Source: a virus
IMG/VR virus record: IMGVR_UViG_3300025132_000182
Location: 1 to 31,040 of that record
Strand: one strand, 5' to 3'
DNA: 31,040 nucleotides
Shown: positions 25,146 to 30,777 of the stretch, in pieces
Position numbering within the stretch: position 1 is the first letter of the stretch
Layout of the letters: each line of letters begins with the position of its first letter
The notes under the pieces: model-generated
The model's database searches: none
Told to the model about the DNA's origin: nothing
The model's input: the letters and a program-made list of their open reading frames with translations, nothing else
Made by a program: the position numbers and the translations under genes

Positions 25146-25721
25146 TCAGTCGTTGTGCGTGCGGAGGGACAGCTCTCGGTCCTCCCGCCGTTGAATGCGG
25201 GCAGCAACTGCGACAGCAAGTGCAGCCCAAGCGTGCGAGGCCACGCCGTACAGGGGTCCAGGGTCGGACTTCTTTCCGACAGCGTTCATGCGGTCACCGC
25301 CATGCATCTCGATGAGTGTGTGGCGTACCAGTTTGTCTCGCTCCGATGCTCGGCCTGCTACCCGCAGTGTACGCAGTACCTGTGCACGGGTCATCATCAC
25401 GAAGTCCTGCTTCGTGCGCTCGGGAGAGTGTTGGTAGACCATCTCCAAGATCCGTCCGCACACCTCGGATGTGCGTGTCAGGCTCCAGCTGCTGCGTCCA
25501 GGCGACACGCGCTCCATGGCAATGAGGGCTCGGCCCATCTTGAAGTCCAGGCTGTACTTGTTGATGGCATGCCTGACATCCTCGATAGTAGCTGCCTTGT
25601 TGGCGGAGATGACCCGCGACACCCGGTCGCCCATCGCTTCGTCAGTGCGGCACACCACCAGCCCTGATGTCTCAGGGCCAGGGTCGATTGCAATGACAGT
25701 GTGCGTGCGGTCACCCGGCAT
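25146..25721 (-). CDS. RuvC-like Holliday-junction resolvase
   Basis: A 191-residue RNase H-fold nuclease. The first acidic motif is IAIDPGPETSGLVV (D13), the second is ALIAMERV (E70), and the C-terminal motif is YGVASHAWAALAVAV (H163). RuvC enzymes normally have an acidic residue in this last helix (HxxD or DxxxA); here H163 is present but the Asp is not obvious, so the active site may use another residue (E127, D129 or D153 are nearby candidates). The role would be cutting branched DNA made by annealing and replication before packaging. It overlaps the upstream 75-residue gene by 11 bp and precedes the exonuclease by 10 bp. Confidence 0.75.
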   Translation of the reverse strand: MPGDRTHTVIAIDPGPETSGLVVCRTDEAMGDRVSRVISANKAATIEDVRHAINKYSLDFKMGRALIAMERVSPGRSSWSLTRTSEVCGRILEMVYQHSPERTKQDFVMMTRAQVLRTLRVAGRASERDKLVRHTLIEMHGGDRMNAVGKKSDPGPLYGVASHAWAALAVAVAARIQRREDRELSLRTHND

Positions 25722-25938
25722 TGCGTGCCTCGTCGATAGCTGCCCGCAGTTCCTTGCGCGTTACCTCGTCCATGCGTTGTCCGAAAGCCTTGCGGTGCAG
25801 GGCCTTCATAGCAAGGGCGCACAGTAGGGTCAGTGCTTCCAGTTGTGTAACTGTCAAGGCAGGGCCACCGTAGATAAGGCGTTGCACAACGGTGTGTGGA
25901 TCGATCGGGTCAGTCAGCAGGCTGGTGTCCTTCTTCAT
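25711..25938 (-). CDS. Hypothetical 75-residue protein with helicase-derived start
   Basis: The start is ATG 25938, which overlaps the ERF stop (ATGA); an upstream ATG lies within the ERF gene. The product is mainly helical (TVTQLEALTLLCALAMKALH, then DEVTRKELRAAIDEARNAG). Its first residues, MKKDTSLLTDP, are encoded in part by a 25-nt stretch identical to the segment encoding DTSLLTDP in the VapE helicase domain of the primase gene. It lies between ERF and RuvC, so it may be a recombination accessory. No domain is recognised. The duplicated start could be a gene-origin relic or a functional mimic. Confidence 0.6.
   Translation of the reverse strand: MKKDTSLLTDPIDPHTVVQRLIYGGPALTVTQLEALTLLCALAMKALHRKAFGQRMDEVTRKELRAAIDEARNAG
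25905..25929 (-). repeat. 25-bp repeat, copy 1 (start of 75-residue gene)
   Basis: This stretch is identical over 25 bases to 27121-27145 inside the primase-helicase gene, in the same strand and same reading frame, encoding DTSLLTDP. The match stops abruptly on both sides. A chance 25-base match in a window of this size is very unlikely, so it reflects duplication or conversion. Confidence 0.9.
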
Positions 25939-26591
25939 TGCTCCTGCTCCCACCGGTTCAGCAGTTCGACATTCTTCTTCGCCCATTCCAGGCGGCTGAA
26001 CAGCTGCTCCCCTGTCAGCTTCGACTTGTGGTCCCGCTGGTGTACAGACATGAAGGCAGCCAGTGTTTCAGGCAGGATGCCTGCCTCTGTCAACAGGTCA
26101 TTGTACTGCTTCAGGTCAGACTTATCTACCGGCTTGGTTTGTTTCGGTGCGCGCCTGGTTCTCGGAGTCGAGACCGCGACTGTAGCGTTGCCGTCGTCGT
26201 CCGCTTCAGCCAGTCCGCAGATACCGATGAGGGCAATCCTCCGCAGGTAGGTAGTCGCAGACTTGTACGCGTGCCCATCGCGCTTGCCTCCGAGCGGCAA
26301 TCCGCAGGTTGAGCTGGCGCGCTGGCCGGACTTGTGCATCAGCACGGTGGTGACTTGCACCAGCTTGGTCTCATCGTTGAAGCCTGCGTGCTGCTGCACG
26401 GAGATACCGTGCTTGTTCAGCACAGGCACCGACGCGTTGAGGACCGACGACAGCGAGGCGAACTTGGAACGGAACGCTGGGTTGGTAGAGTCGAGTATGG
26501 CAGGTCCCATCTCCGACTGGGCCGCGTGCAAAGCGGGCGCCAGCTCAGTGATGTCATCCGAATACTGGATGGTAGTGGTGCTCGTGTTCAT
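25935..26591 (-). CDS. erf: ERF-family single-strand annealing protein
   Basis: The start is ATG 26591, with AGGAGCTACC directly upstream; the longer frame to 26681 enters the primase gene. The 218-residue product matches the ERF pattern: NPAFRSKFASLSSVLNASVP, LNKHGISVQQ, TVLMHKSGQRASSTCGLPL, then YKSATTYLRRIALIGICGLA and EADDDGN. ERF proteins, first known from phage P22, bind ssDNA and anneal complementary strands, allowing genome circularisation and recombination-dependent replication. The basic linker after residue 140 (TPRTRRAPKQTKP) leads to a helical C-terminal domain likely to contact partners. It is followed by ATGA coupling to a small gene, then the resolvase, exonuclease and SSB. 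Confidence 0.9.
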   Translation of the reverse strand: MNTSTTTIQYSDDITELAPALHAAQSEMGPAILDSTNPAFRSKFASLSSVLNASVPVLNKHGISVQQHAGFNDETKLVQVTTVLMHKSGQRASSTCGLPLGGKRDGHAYKSATTYLRRIALIGICGLAEADDDGNATVAVSTPRTRRAPKQTKPVDKSDLKQYNDLLTEAGILPETLAAFMSVHQRDHKSKLTGEQLFSRLEWAKKNVELLNRWEQEQ

Positions 26592-26650
26592 GGTAGCTCC
26601 TATCGCAACCTTGTGTTGCATATCAGTGGTATCAAGAAGGGGTAGGCTCG
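26592..26650 (-). promoter_or_regulatory. 59-bp gap with operator-like TATCA direct repeat before ERF
   Basis: The gap holds TATCAGTGGTATCAA at 26621-26635, which matches 13 of 15 bases of TATCACTGCTATCAA at 29528-29542 in the rightward early promoter; both are TATCA-N4-TATCA. A small hairpin (GCAAC/GTTGC, 26605-26619) follows towards ERF. No good -35/-10 pair was found on the minus strand, so this may be an operator controlling readthrough or a promoter of unusual type. Confidence 0.45.
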
Positions 26651-28942
26651 TCAACCGCGCATGCCGCACAGTTCTACCCACAGGTCACGCAGCTGCCCGA
26701 GTGCTGCTTGGCCAGACGCCTTGCGTTCAGCCCAGCTCCGCGTCGACTGCTCAGTGAGCGACCAGCCACGGAAGCGTGATGTGCGTACGCGGTACCAGCC
26801 TGCTGCCTCCAGCGCCCGGTTGATGGACCGTGTGTCCTTCGGGACATGGGCGTGGACTACGGTGGCGAACTGTTCTGTTGTGATGAACATGTCCGCAACA
26901 CACACCTCGGACAGTGCGGTGGCCACCGTCTGGTAGCTGTCGCTCACCATCCACTGCTTGTTGTGCTTCATCTGCTTGCCTTCCCATGCGGTAGGCAACC
27001 ACCACTGCTCCCCATTGCGGAAGCGGTGGACTGCTTCAGCCAACAGCTGGTCACGCACAGCACGCACCCAGCGCAGATCGATCTTGCTGCACTGCACAAC
27101 CCAGTACCTGCGGGCACCCGTCGGGTCAGTCAGCAGGCTGGTGTCGTTTGTCGAGCCAGTGATGACGCACGACCGTGGGACCTTGATGACAGTCCGACCG
27201 TACGGGGGGCGGAAGGTATCGGTGCGGCTGGACAGGAAAGCCTTGCGTGCGGAGTGCCCGGCACCAGAGTGAGCGAGTAACTCTGCGTCCTCGTACACCC
27301 ACGCCTGCTGCAGTACCATCATGGCATCCTTGTCATCGAGTCGGATGCGAGAGTCGACGAACATCCCTGGCTGTACCCGGTCGTTGCTGCAGAACGCTTC
27401 CAACAGCTGGCTCTTACCGATGCCCTGCTTGCCCTGAAGCACCAGCATCACGTCGTTCTTGCAGCCTGCGTCAAGCATCCGTGCAACCAGACCGATGGGC
27501 CAGCGCAAAGAATACTGCCGCACCAGGCCACTGTTGGCAGGCGCACCGAGGGCACGCGCCATCCACGTCTCCAACCGAGGGGTGCCATCCCACTTCAGTC
27601 CGAGCAGCCAGGTACGGGGGCGGTGACGGGGTGTGTCCCGCGCAGTCAGGTCTGCAGTCGATACGATCAATCGCTCACCCGCTGACCACATCCACCCGTA
27701 CTGCGACTCCATGTGCTCCCGCACACCCAGCCACCACGAGTCAGTCAACGGCTCCTCCCCATCCATCACCCGGTGCGTGAACTCACACCACCACAGGTCG
27801 AAGGCCGGGTCACCCGCCATCATCATACGCAGGTTCTGGACTGTGTTGAGCGGGCGAGGCAGGGCGCCCCGTCTCTTCGGTTCGCCCATGACGAGCTGGA
27901 CCTTGCTACCACTGCCGGACGGCACACGTACCACCACATCCCAGAAGGTTTGCTCCAGCTTGTGGCTGTAGTACCGCGCACGTCCATCCGATTCCCGTGC
28001 AAAGAATCCGCTGCCGAGGCTGCTGCCTCCAAAGGGACACTTGACCCGCACCCGTTCTCCAGGGCGGAGGGCGTAGGCGATGTCGCTCCACGTCCTGCCG
28101 TCAATCATCTGCGCACTGAAGTCTGTCTCGGTCCACCGAGGGGGGGCGTCGACACCGGGGTCGGGTGCGACCGTCGGCTTGTTGTGTCCCAGTTCACCGA
28201 ATCCATCGAACAGGTCGTTGCTGTGTCCGATGTCCTGACTCAGGCGTCCGAAGGAATCGACGTCGAGCATGGCGTCAGGGTTGCAGTCCAGTACCAGTAC
28301 AGGTTGGGGCTGCCACTCACACTTCAGGTTCGTTGTGCCCGGCGGTCGGCACAGTTGGGCGCCGACTGTCATGCGGTCGAACAGTTCCTGAATGCGCAAG
28401 GCAGGGCGGAGCTCACGTGCAACACCTGCTGCTCGTTCGTTCATGCGCCGTGTCAGGTCAGCATGCAGCTGCTGCAGTTCAGCGACACGCCCACCCAGTG
28501 CAGGTTGGACAGCGAGGTGGATGTGTACACCCCAGCCGGAGTCGATGACAGCGGTGGGTTCCACCCCCATGACGTCGGACCAGACGGGGACAAGTTGTTC
28601 GATGAGCACCTTGCGCAGCACAGTGAGGTGGTCTGTCGGCAGTCGCCACAGTTGTGCCTTCAGCTGTGCTCGCTTGGCAGGTACGGGTCGTCGGCGTGCA
28701 GCAAGCAGGGCCTCGTAGAGTGTTGCAAGATCTGCATCCCACATCAGTGTGGTGACACGGCTGCAGTTGTCGACGGTGCGTCCGCCCCCCTTCGGTCCGA
28801 TGAGGTGGCGGGGGAACATGCCGGTTGACAGGTAGTCCCCTCCACTCAATGTCTGCGACACGTAGGTCTCGTCGTCGGGGGGAGCAGGCCACAGCAGGTC
28901 AGCGACTACAGTGTTGACGTTGTGTGCCAGGGCTTCAGTCAT
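26651..28942 (-). CDS. AEP primase fused to VapE-type helicase
   Basis: The start is ATG 28942, overlapping the upstream stop; the longer frame to 29032 lies in the regulator gene. The product has 763 residues. N-terminal primase of the archaeo-eukaryotic type: TTLMWDADL (D69, D71), SGWGVHIHLAV (H140, H142), and DRMTVGAQLCRPPGTTNLK (D190, R199). C-terminal VapE/D5-like helicase: Walker A GKQGIGKS (K510), Walker B-like WVYEDAELL, and the sensor/arginine segment ITGSTNDTSLLTDPTGARRY (about 594-612). It should prime and unwind the phage replication fork. AEP-helicase fusions are found in plasmids and phages. Residues about 600-607 are encoded by a 25-nt stretch duplicated at the start of a downstream gene. 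No DNA polymerase is encoded nearby. Confidence 0.9.
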   Translation of the reverse strand: MTEALAHNVNTVVADLLWPAPPDDETYVSQTLSGGDYLSTGMFPRHLIGPKGGGRTVDNCSRVTTLMWDADLATLYEALLAARRRPVPAKRAQLKAQLWRLPTDHLTVLRKVLIEQLVPVWSDVMGVEPTAVIDSGWGVHIHLAVQPALGGRVAELQQLHADLTRRMNERAAGVARELRPALRIQELFDRMTVGAQLCRPPGTTNLKCEWQPQPVLVLDCNPDAMLDVDSFGRLSQDIGHSNDLFDGFGELGHNKPTVAPDPGVDAPPRWTETDFSAQMIDGRTWSDIAYALRPGERVRVKCPFGGSSLGSGFFARESDGRARYYSHKLEQTFWDVVVRVPSGSGSKVQLVMGEPKRRGALPRPLNTVQNLRMMMAGDPAFDLWWCEFTHRVMDGEEPLTDSWWLGVREHMESQYGWMWSAGERLIVSTADLTARDTPRHRPRTWLLGLKWDGTPRLETWMARALGAPANSGLVRQYSLRWPIGLVARMLDAGCKNDVMLVLQGKQGIGKSQLLEAFCSNDRVQPGMFVDSRIRLDDKDAMMVLQQAWVYEDAELLAHSGAGHSARKAFLSSRTDTFRPPYGRTVIKVPRSCVITGSTNDTSLLTDPTGARRYWVVQCSKIDLRWVRAVRDQLLAEAVHRFRNGEQWWLPTAWEGKQMKHNKQWMVSDSYQTVATALSEVCVADMFITTEQFATVVHAHVPKDTRSINRALEAAGWYRVRTSRFRGWSLTEQSTRSWAERKASGQAALGQLRDLWVELCGMRG
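27121..27145 (-). repeat. 25-bp repeat, copy 2 (helicase sensor motif)
   Basis: This is the partner of 25905-25929. It encodes DTSLLTDP within the conserved VapE segment (GSTNDT...DPTGARRY), so this copy is the likely source and the copy in the 75-residue gene the derivative. Confidence 0.88.
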
Positions 28943-29192
28943 CGTGCCGCCTACTTGCAGGAGCTGCAAACCGCTCGGGGTCGTGGTTGTGCAGGTCGGA
29001 TTGAATGAATCGTTGCGCCGCTTCGTTCGCATGTTCGCGTGCCAGCTCAGCGATGTCGGCCATGTACTGTCTCATGGTCTGGCCGCGCAGGGTAGCTGCC
29101 TTGCGAATCATCTCGATGTCATCGGTGTTGCACCAGATGGCACCCCGCTTGGGCTTGTTGTCAGGTCGGGCAGTGTCGTTCGGGTTGGGCAT
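28935..29192 (-). CDS. Ribbon-helix-helix DNA-binding regulator
   Basis: The start is ATG 29192 with GGAGCTACC directly upstream; an ATG at 29228 falls inside the likely -10 element. The 85-residue product has a basic lead (PDNKPKR), a short strand (GAIWCN), and two helices (DDIEMIRKAATLRGQTM then RQYMADIAELAREHA), the pattern of Arc/MetJ/CopG ribbon-helix-helix proteins, which bind DNA as dimers on short tandem sites. It is the first gene of the leftward early operon, directly downstream of a control region with short direct repeats, so it probably autoregulates and may control the divergent promoter too. Its stop overlaps the primase start by 8 bp. Confidence 0.65.
   Translation of the reverse strand: MPNPNDTARPDNKPKRGAIWCNTDDIEMIRKAATLRGQTMRQYMADIAELAREHANEAAQRFIQSDLHNHDPERFAAPASRRHDD
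28944..28960. repeat. 17-bp element at the primase start
   Basis: GTGCCGCCTACTTGCAG lies one base upstream of the primase start codon on the minus strand and within the end of the regulator gene. The same 17 bases occur at 29282-29298, with a one-mismatch copy at 29266-29282 before the leftward promoter. On the minus strand it supplies AGGCGG as a possible weak ribosome binding site, so it could be a DNA operator or an mRNA target. Confidence 0.7.
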
Positions 29193-29193
29193 G

Positions 29194-29201
29194 GTAGCTC
29201 C
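29194..29201 (-). promoter_or_regulatory. GGAGCTAC ribosome binding module (shared by three early genes)
   Basis: GGAGCTAC precedes the starts of the regulator (here), ERF (26593-26600) and SSB (24222-24229), with the start codon 1-3 bases after the module. The extension beyond GGAG is the same in all three, which suggests a shared leader rather than only a Shine-Dalgarno match. It decides the start codons of these genes. Confidence 0.7.
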
Positions 29202-29223
29202 GTGCTTCTTGGGTTGCCCTCCG

Positions 29224-29252
29224 ACCATAGTGTACTGCTATCAACTGTGCAA
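29224..29252 (-). promoter_or_regulatory. Leftward early promoter
   Basis: On the minus strand TTGCAC (29252-29247) and TATGGT (29229-29224) are separated by 17 bp. The -35 is weak (3 of 6) and the -10 is 4 of 6, so activation may be needed; tandem 16-bp elements lie 12 bp upstream. It would start the mRNA about 25 bp before the regulator gene. The spacer includes the 13-nt word shared with the rightward promoter. Confidence 0.5.
29234..29246. repeat. Shared 13-nt operator-like word, copy in leftward promoter
   Basis: ACTGCTATCAACT here is identical to 29532-29544 in the rightward promoter. Both copies fall in the spacer between -35 and -10, an ideal place for repression. A second TATCA occurs 18 bp further on at 29257-29261. 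Confidence 0.75.
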
Positions 29253-29263
29253 GACCTATCATG

Positions 29264-29298
29264 TAGTGCCGCCTACTTGTAGTGCCGCCTACTTGCAG
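29264..29298. repeat. Tandem 16-bp element upstream of leftward promoter
   Basis: TAGTGCCGCCTACTTG occurs twice in tandem at 29264-29279 and 29280-29295. With three further bases, the second copy matches the 17-bp element at the primase start exactly. Its position just upstream of the leftward -35 suits an activator or repressor binding site. Confidence 0.8.
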
Positions 29299-29347
29299 TG
29301 CTCGGGGCCAGGTCGGGCGGCGCGCGCGAGGCGGGGTCGGCGGCGGC

Positions 29348-29532
29348 GCTAACCCAGGACGCGCGGCCCGTCGCATGTCTTCCGCTCATGGCTGCATGAG
29401 TGAAACACATGATGAGGCGGACTCATGGCTGCATGAGGCGGGCACATGATGGGGCGGCGCTAACTCGTCGGGCCTGCCTCGGCTCATGAATCCTGCTCAT
29501 GTCGACATGCACAAAACTTGTTGACGCTATCA
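29348..29532. repeat. Five degenerate 37-bp iteron-like units rich in CATG
   Basis: Units begin at 29348, 29385, 29422, 29459 and 29496. Units two and three agree best: both start CTCATGGCTGCATGAG, an inverted repeat, and both continue with a CACATGATG core and GGCGG. Units one and four share GGCGGCGCTAAC across their starts (29342-29353 and 29453-29464, exactly 111 bp apart). Unit five has CTCATG in register and CATG at the same internal column as units two and three. Ten CATG tetramers fall within 29374-29509. No spacer variation of the CRISPR kind is seen. Iteron or operator array is the best reading. Confidence 0.6.
29498..29509. repeat. 12-bp perfect palindrome
   Basis: CATGTCGACATG is a perfect palindrome 11 bp upstream of the -35 of the rightward promoter and forms the end of the CATG-rich array. 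A dimeric DNA-binding protein site is plausible. Confidence 0.7.
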
Positions 29533-29549
29533 CTGCTATCAACTATAAA
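29521..29549 (+). promoter_or_regulatory. Rightward early sigma70-like promoter
   Basis: TTGACG (29521-29526, 5 of 6) and TATAAA (29544-29549, 5 of 6) are separated by 17 bp, the best sigma70-type promoter seen in the window. Transcription would begin near 29556, about 19 bp before the first gene. The spacer is filled by TATCA-CTGC-TATCA, a direct repeat shared in part with the leftward promoter and the ERF upstream gap. It should be read by host RNA polymerase soon after infection. Confidence 0.8.
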
Positions 29550-29574
29550 GAAGGGGCAACAAGGAGTCTGCACA

Positions 29575-29940
29575 ATGCTTTCCGCTCTCATCCTTCCCGC
29601 CCTCGCCATCATTCACGGCACCGTCAAGGCTGTCACCGTCAACGGTCAGACCGTCGGCTACCGGGTATCCATCGGTCGCGTCCGCCTCCATGTCGACCAC
29701 GATGAGGTCTTTATCTGGACCGTCGGTAGCGGCGCCTCTCTTCGGCGTCTCTTCGGACCCGCACAAGTAGAGGTCATCGAGGCAGACCCAACGGAGGTAG
29801 TGCTTCCCGCTGCCCCTCACCTTCTGGCAATCGTCGCCCCCGCTCCAGTCGGTCCCCGTCCCCGGGTCGATGTCTGGCGCCGCTCCCCCCGTCCCGCTGC
29901 GGTCCGTATGGCTGGTGTGTCGGTGGCGGTGGCATCATGA
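29575..29940 (+). CDS. Early protein, unknown, 121 residues
   Basis: The start is ATG 29575, with AAGGAG at 29561-29566; an earlier in-frame ATG overlaps the promoter. The N terminus (MLSALILPALAIIHGTVKAV) is hydrophobic, then come short strands (NGQTVGYRVSIGRVRLHVDH, EVFIWTVGSG), and the last 40 residues are Pro/Arg/Val-rich. It is the first gene under the rightward early promoter, the usual place for small host-takeover proteins. No family is recognised. Stop and next start overlap (ATGA). Confidence 0.55.
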   Translation: MLSALILPALAIIHGTVKAVTVNGQTVGYRVSIGRVRLHVDHDEVFIWTVGSGASLRRLFGPAQVEVIEADPTEVVLPAAPHLLAIVAPAPVGPRPRVDVWRRSPRPAAVRMAGVSVAVAS

Positions 29941-30014
29941 CCCGGGAAGACATCGCCGCCGCTATCGGTATCGCCATCATCGGCGCGGGCTTGTTCCTCG
30001 CCATGTGCCTCTGA
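29937..30014 (+). CDS. Tiny membrane protein, 25 residues
   Basis: The ATG at 29937 overlaps the previous stop, and the stop overlaps the next start (TGATG), so the small frame is perfectly nested between two coupled genes. The product MTREDIAAAIGIAIIGAGLF plus five residues is a short charged N terminus followed by one hydrophobic helix. It could be a small inner-membrane protein or only a coupling frame. It is too short to assign. Confidence 0.45.
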   Translation: MTREDIAAAIGIAIIGAGLFLAMCL

Positions 30015-30307
30015 TGCAGTGCCCCGACTGCGGAGAGTCCGACCGCATCACCGTGCGACCTCGCCCCCTCTGGATGGCAGAGGGTCACTGTCCTGACGGC
30101 TGGCACGTGTGCAGCTGTCAGGTTGACGGGTGCTACGGGTACTGGGTCGAACCTCCCCCGCCCACCTTCTACCGGTGCGACGCCTGCGGAGAACCGACGC
30201 GCGTCGTCGACCACTGCGGACGCGACAACGCCTACCTCTGTAGCGACTGCTACACCGAAGCATACCCTCCGGCAGACGACGGCGTACCCTATCCCCTTCC
30301 CTTCTGA
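30014..30307 (+). CDS. Cys-rich zinc-ribbon protein
   Basis: A 97-residue protein with several Cys pairs: C3/C6 (MQCPDCGE), C33/C35, C40, C55/C58 (YRCDACGEP), C68 and C76/C79 (YLCSDCY), with H25, H31 and H67 nearby. This suggests two or three zinc-binding ribbons. The C terminus is Pro-rich (EAYPPADDGVPYPLPF). Small zinc-ribbon proteins are common in phage early regions and can bind nucleic acids or host polymerase, but no specific function can be read. The chosen start overlaps the preceding stop; an upstream extension lies in other genes. Confidence 0.6.
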   Translation: MQCPDCGESDRITVRPRPLWMAEGHCPDGWHVCSCQVDGCYGYWVEPPPPTFYRCDACGEPTRVVDHCGRDNAYLCSDCYTEAYPPADDGVPYPLPF

Positions 30308-30314
30308 ATCCCCC

Positions 30315-30358
30315 GCCCGAGGGTATCGGGCACAACAACCAACCGCCCCGAAAGGGGC
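30315..30358 (+). promoter_or_regulatory. Two perfect hairpins in the leader of the next gene
   Basis: GCCCGA/TCGGGC (30315-30331, 5-nt loop) and GCCCC/GGGGC with a GAAA tetraloop (30345-30358) lie back to back in the 65-bp gap. No T run follows, so they are not typical terminators. AAGGA at 30359-30363, directly after the second stem, is the ribosome binding site for ATG 30373. mRNA stabilisation, processing or translational control are possible. Confidence 0.5.
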
Positions 30359-30372
30359 AAGGACGAGCAACC

Positions 30373-30777
30373 ATGAACACGACCACACCAGATCGATTTA
30401 CTAAGGCATCCTGCCGCGCCCTCATGGGCGACATCATCGAAGAACTCCAGACACTCGCAGCCGCGCGGGGCCTGACCATCGAGGCAGCGGGCGGGACCTT
30501 CTCCTCTGGCGAGGTGTCGATGCGCATCAAGGTGTCAGCCCGGGACGCCGACGGGGTACCCGTCTCTTTCTCCAACCACGCCACCATGCTGGGTCTACCC
30601 GGGGACTGCTACGGGGCGGTCTTCATGTCGAACGGGTCCCGGTTCCGTGTGTCCGGCATCAAGCTGCGGAACAGGAAGTATCCGGTCCTGGCAATCAAGA
30701 TCGATACCGGCGATACCTACAAGTTCCCCGTTGCTATCGTCCGTCAGTCCGTGACGGGCCAAGGGGGTGGGCAATGA
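30373..30777 (+). CDS. Conserved phage early protein of unknown function
   Basis: A 134-residue protein. The pattern is familiar from small conserved proteins of many phages: an N-terminal helix with Ala/Leu (RALMGDIIEELQTLAAARGL), a strand (TIEAAGGTFSSGEVSMRIKV), then the C-terminal block GLPGDCYGAVFMSNGSRFRV followed by SGIKLRNRKYPVLAI and TGDTYKFPVAIVRQ. To my knowledge that family has no known function. The start follows AAGGA after two hairpins. The last residues, GGGQ, are encoded by the same 19-bp cassette that ends the following gene and serve as the ribosome binding site for it. Confidence 0.65.
   Translation: MNTTTPDRFTKASCRALMGDIIEELQTLAAARGLTIEAAGGTFSSGEVSMRIKVSARDADGVPVSFSNHATMLGLPGDCYGAVFMSNGSRFRVSGIKLRNRKYPVLAIKIDTGDTYKFPVAIVRQSVTGQGGGQ
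30759..30777 (+). promoter_or_regulatory. Translation-coupling cassette, copy 1
   Basis: CCAAGGGGGTGGGCAATGA encodes the C-terminal GGGQ and stop of one gene while giving a purine-rich ribosome binding site and the ATG of the next. The identical 19 bases occur at 31022-31040. Confidence 0.75.

Larger units (their letters stand above)
29193..29574. promoter_or_regulatory. Divergent control region and candidate origin
   Basis: These 382 bp contain no gene and separate the leftward early operon from the rightward early genes. In order they hold the GGAGCTACC ribosome binding site, the leftward promoter (29224-29252), a tandem 16-bp element (29264-29298), a very GC-rich stretch (29299-29347), about five degenerate 37-bp units rich in CATG (29348-29532), and the rightward promoter (29521-29549) with its AAGGAG site. 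Such a mixture of promoters, operators and iteron-like repeats between divergent early genes is typical of phage origin or switch regions. Origin function is inference. Confidence 0.6.

Noticed and set aside
24404-25315. 303-residue plus-strand frame opposite the exonuclease gene
   Set aside because: The opposite strand has the intact PD-(D/E)XK motifs; this frame is His/Val/Cys-biased, as expected of an antisense shadow.
27713-28828. 371-residue plus-strand frame inside the primase-helicase gene
   Set aside because: The minus-strand frame carries clear AEP primase motifs here, while the plus frame has no recognisable domain and no start signal.
29342-29532. CRISPR array
   Set aside because: The 37-bp units are contiguous and degenerate with no unique spacers between constant repeats, and no cas gene is present.
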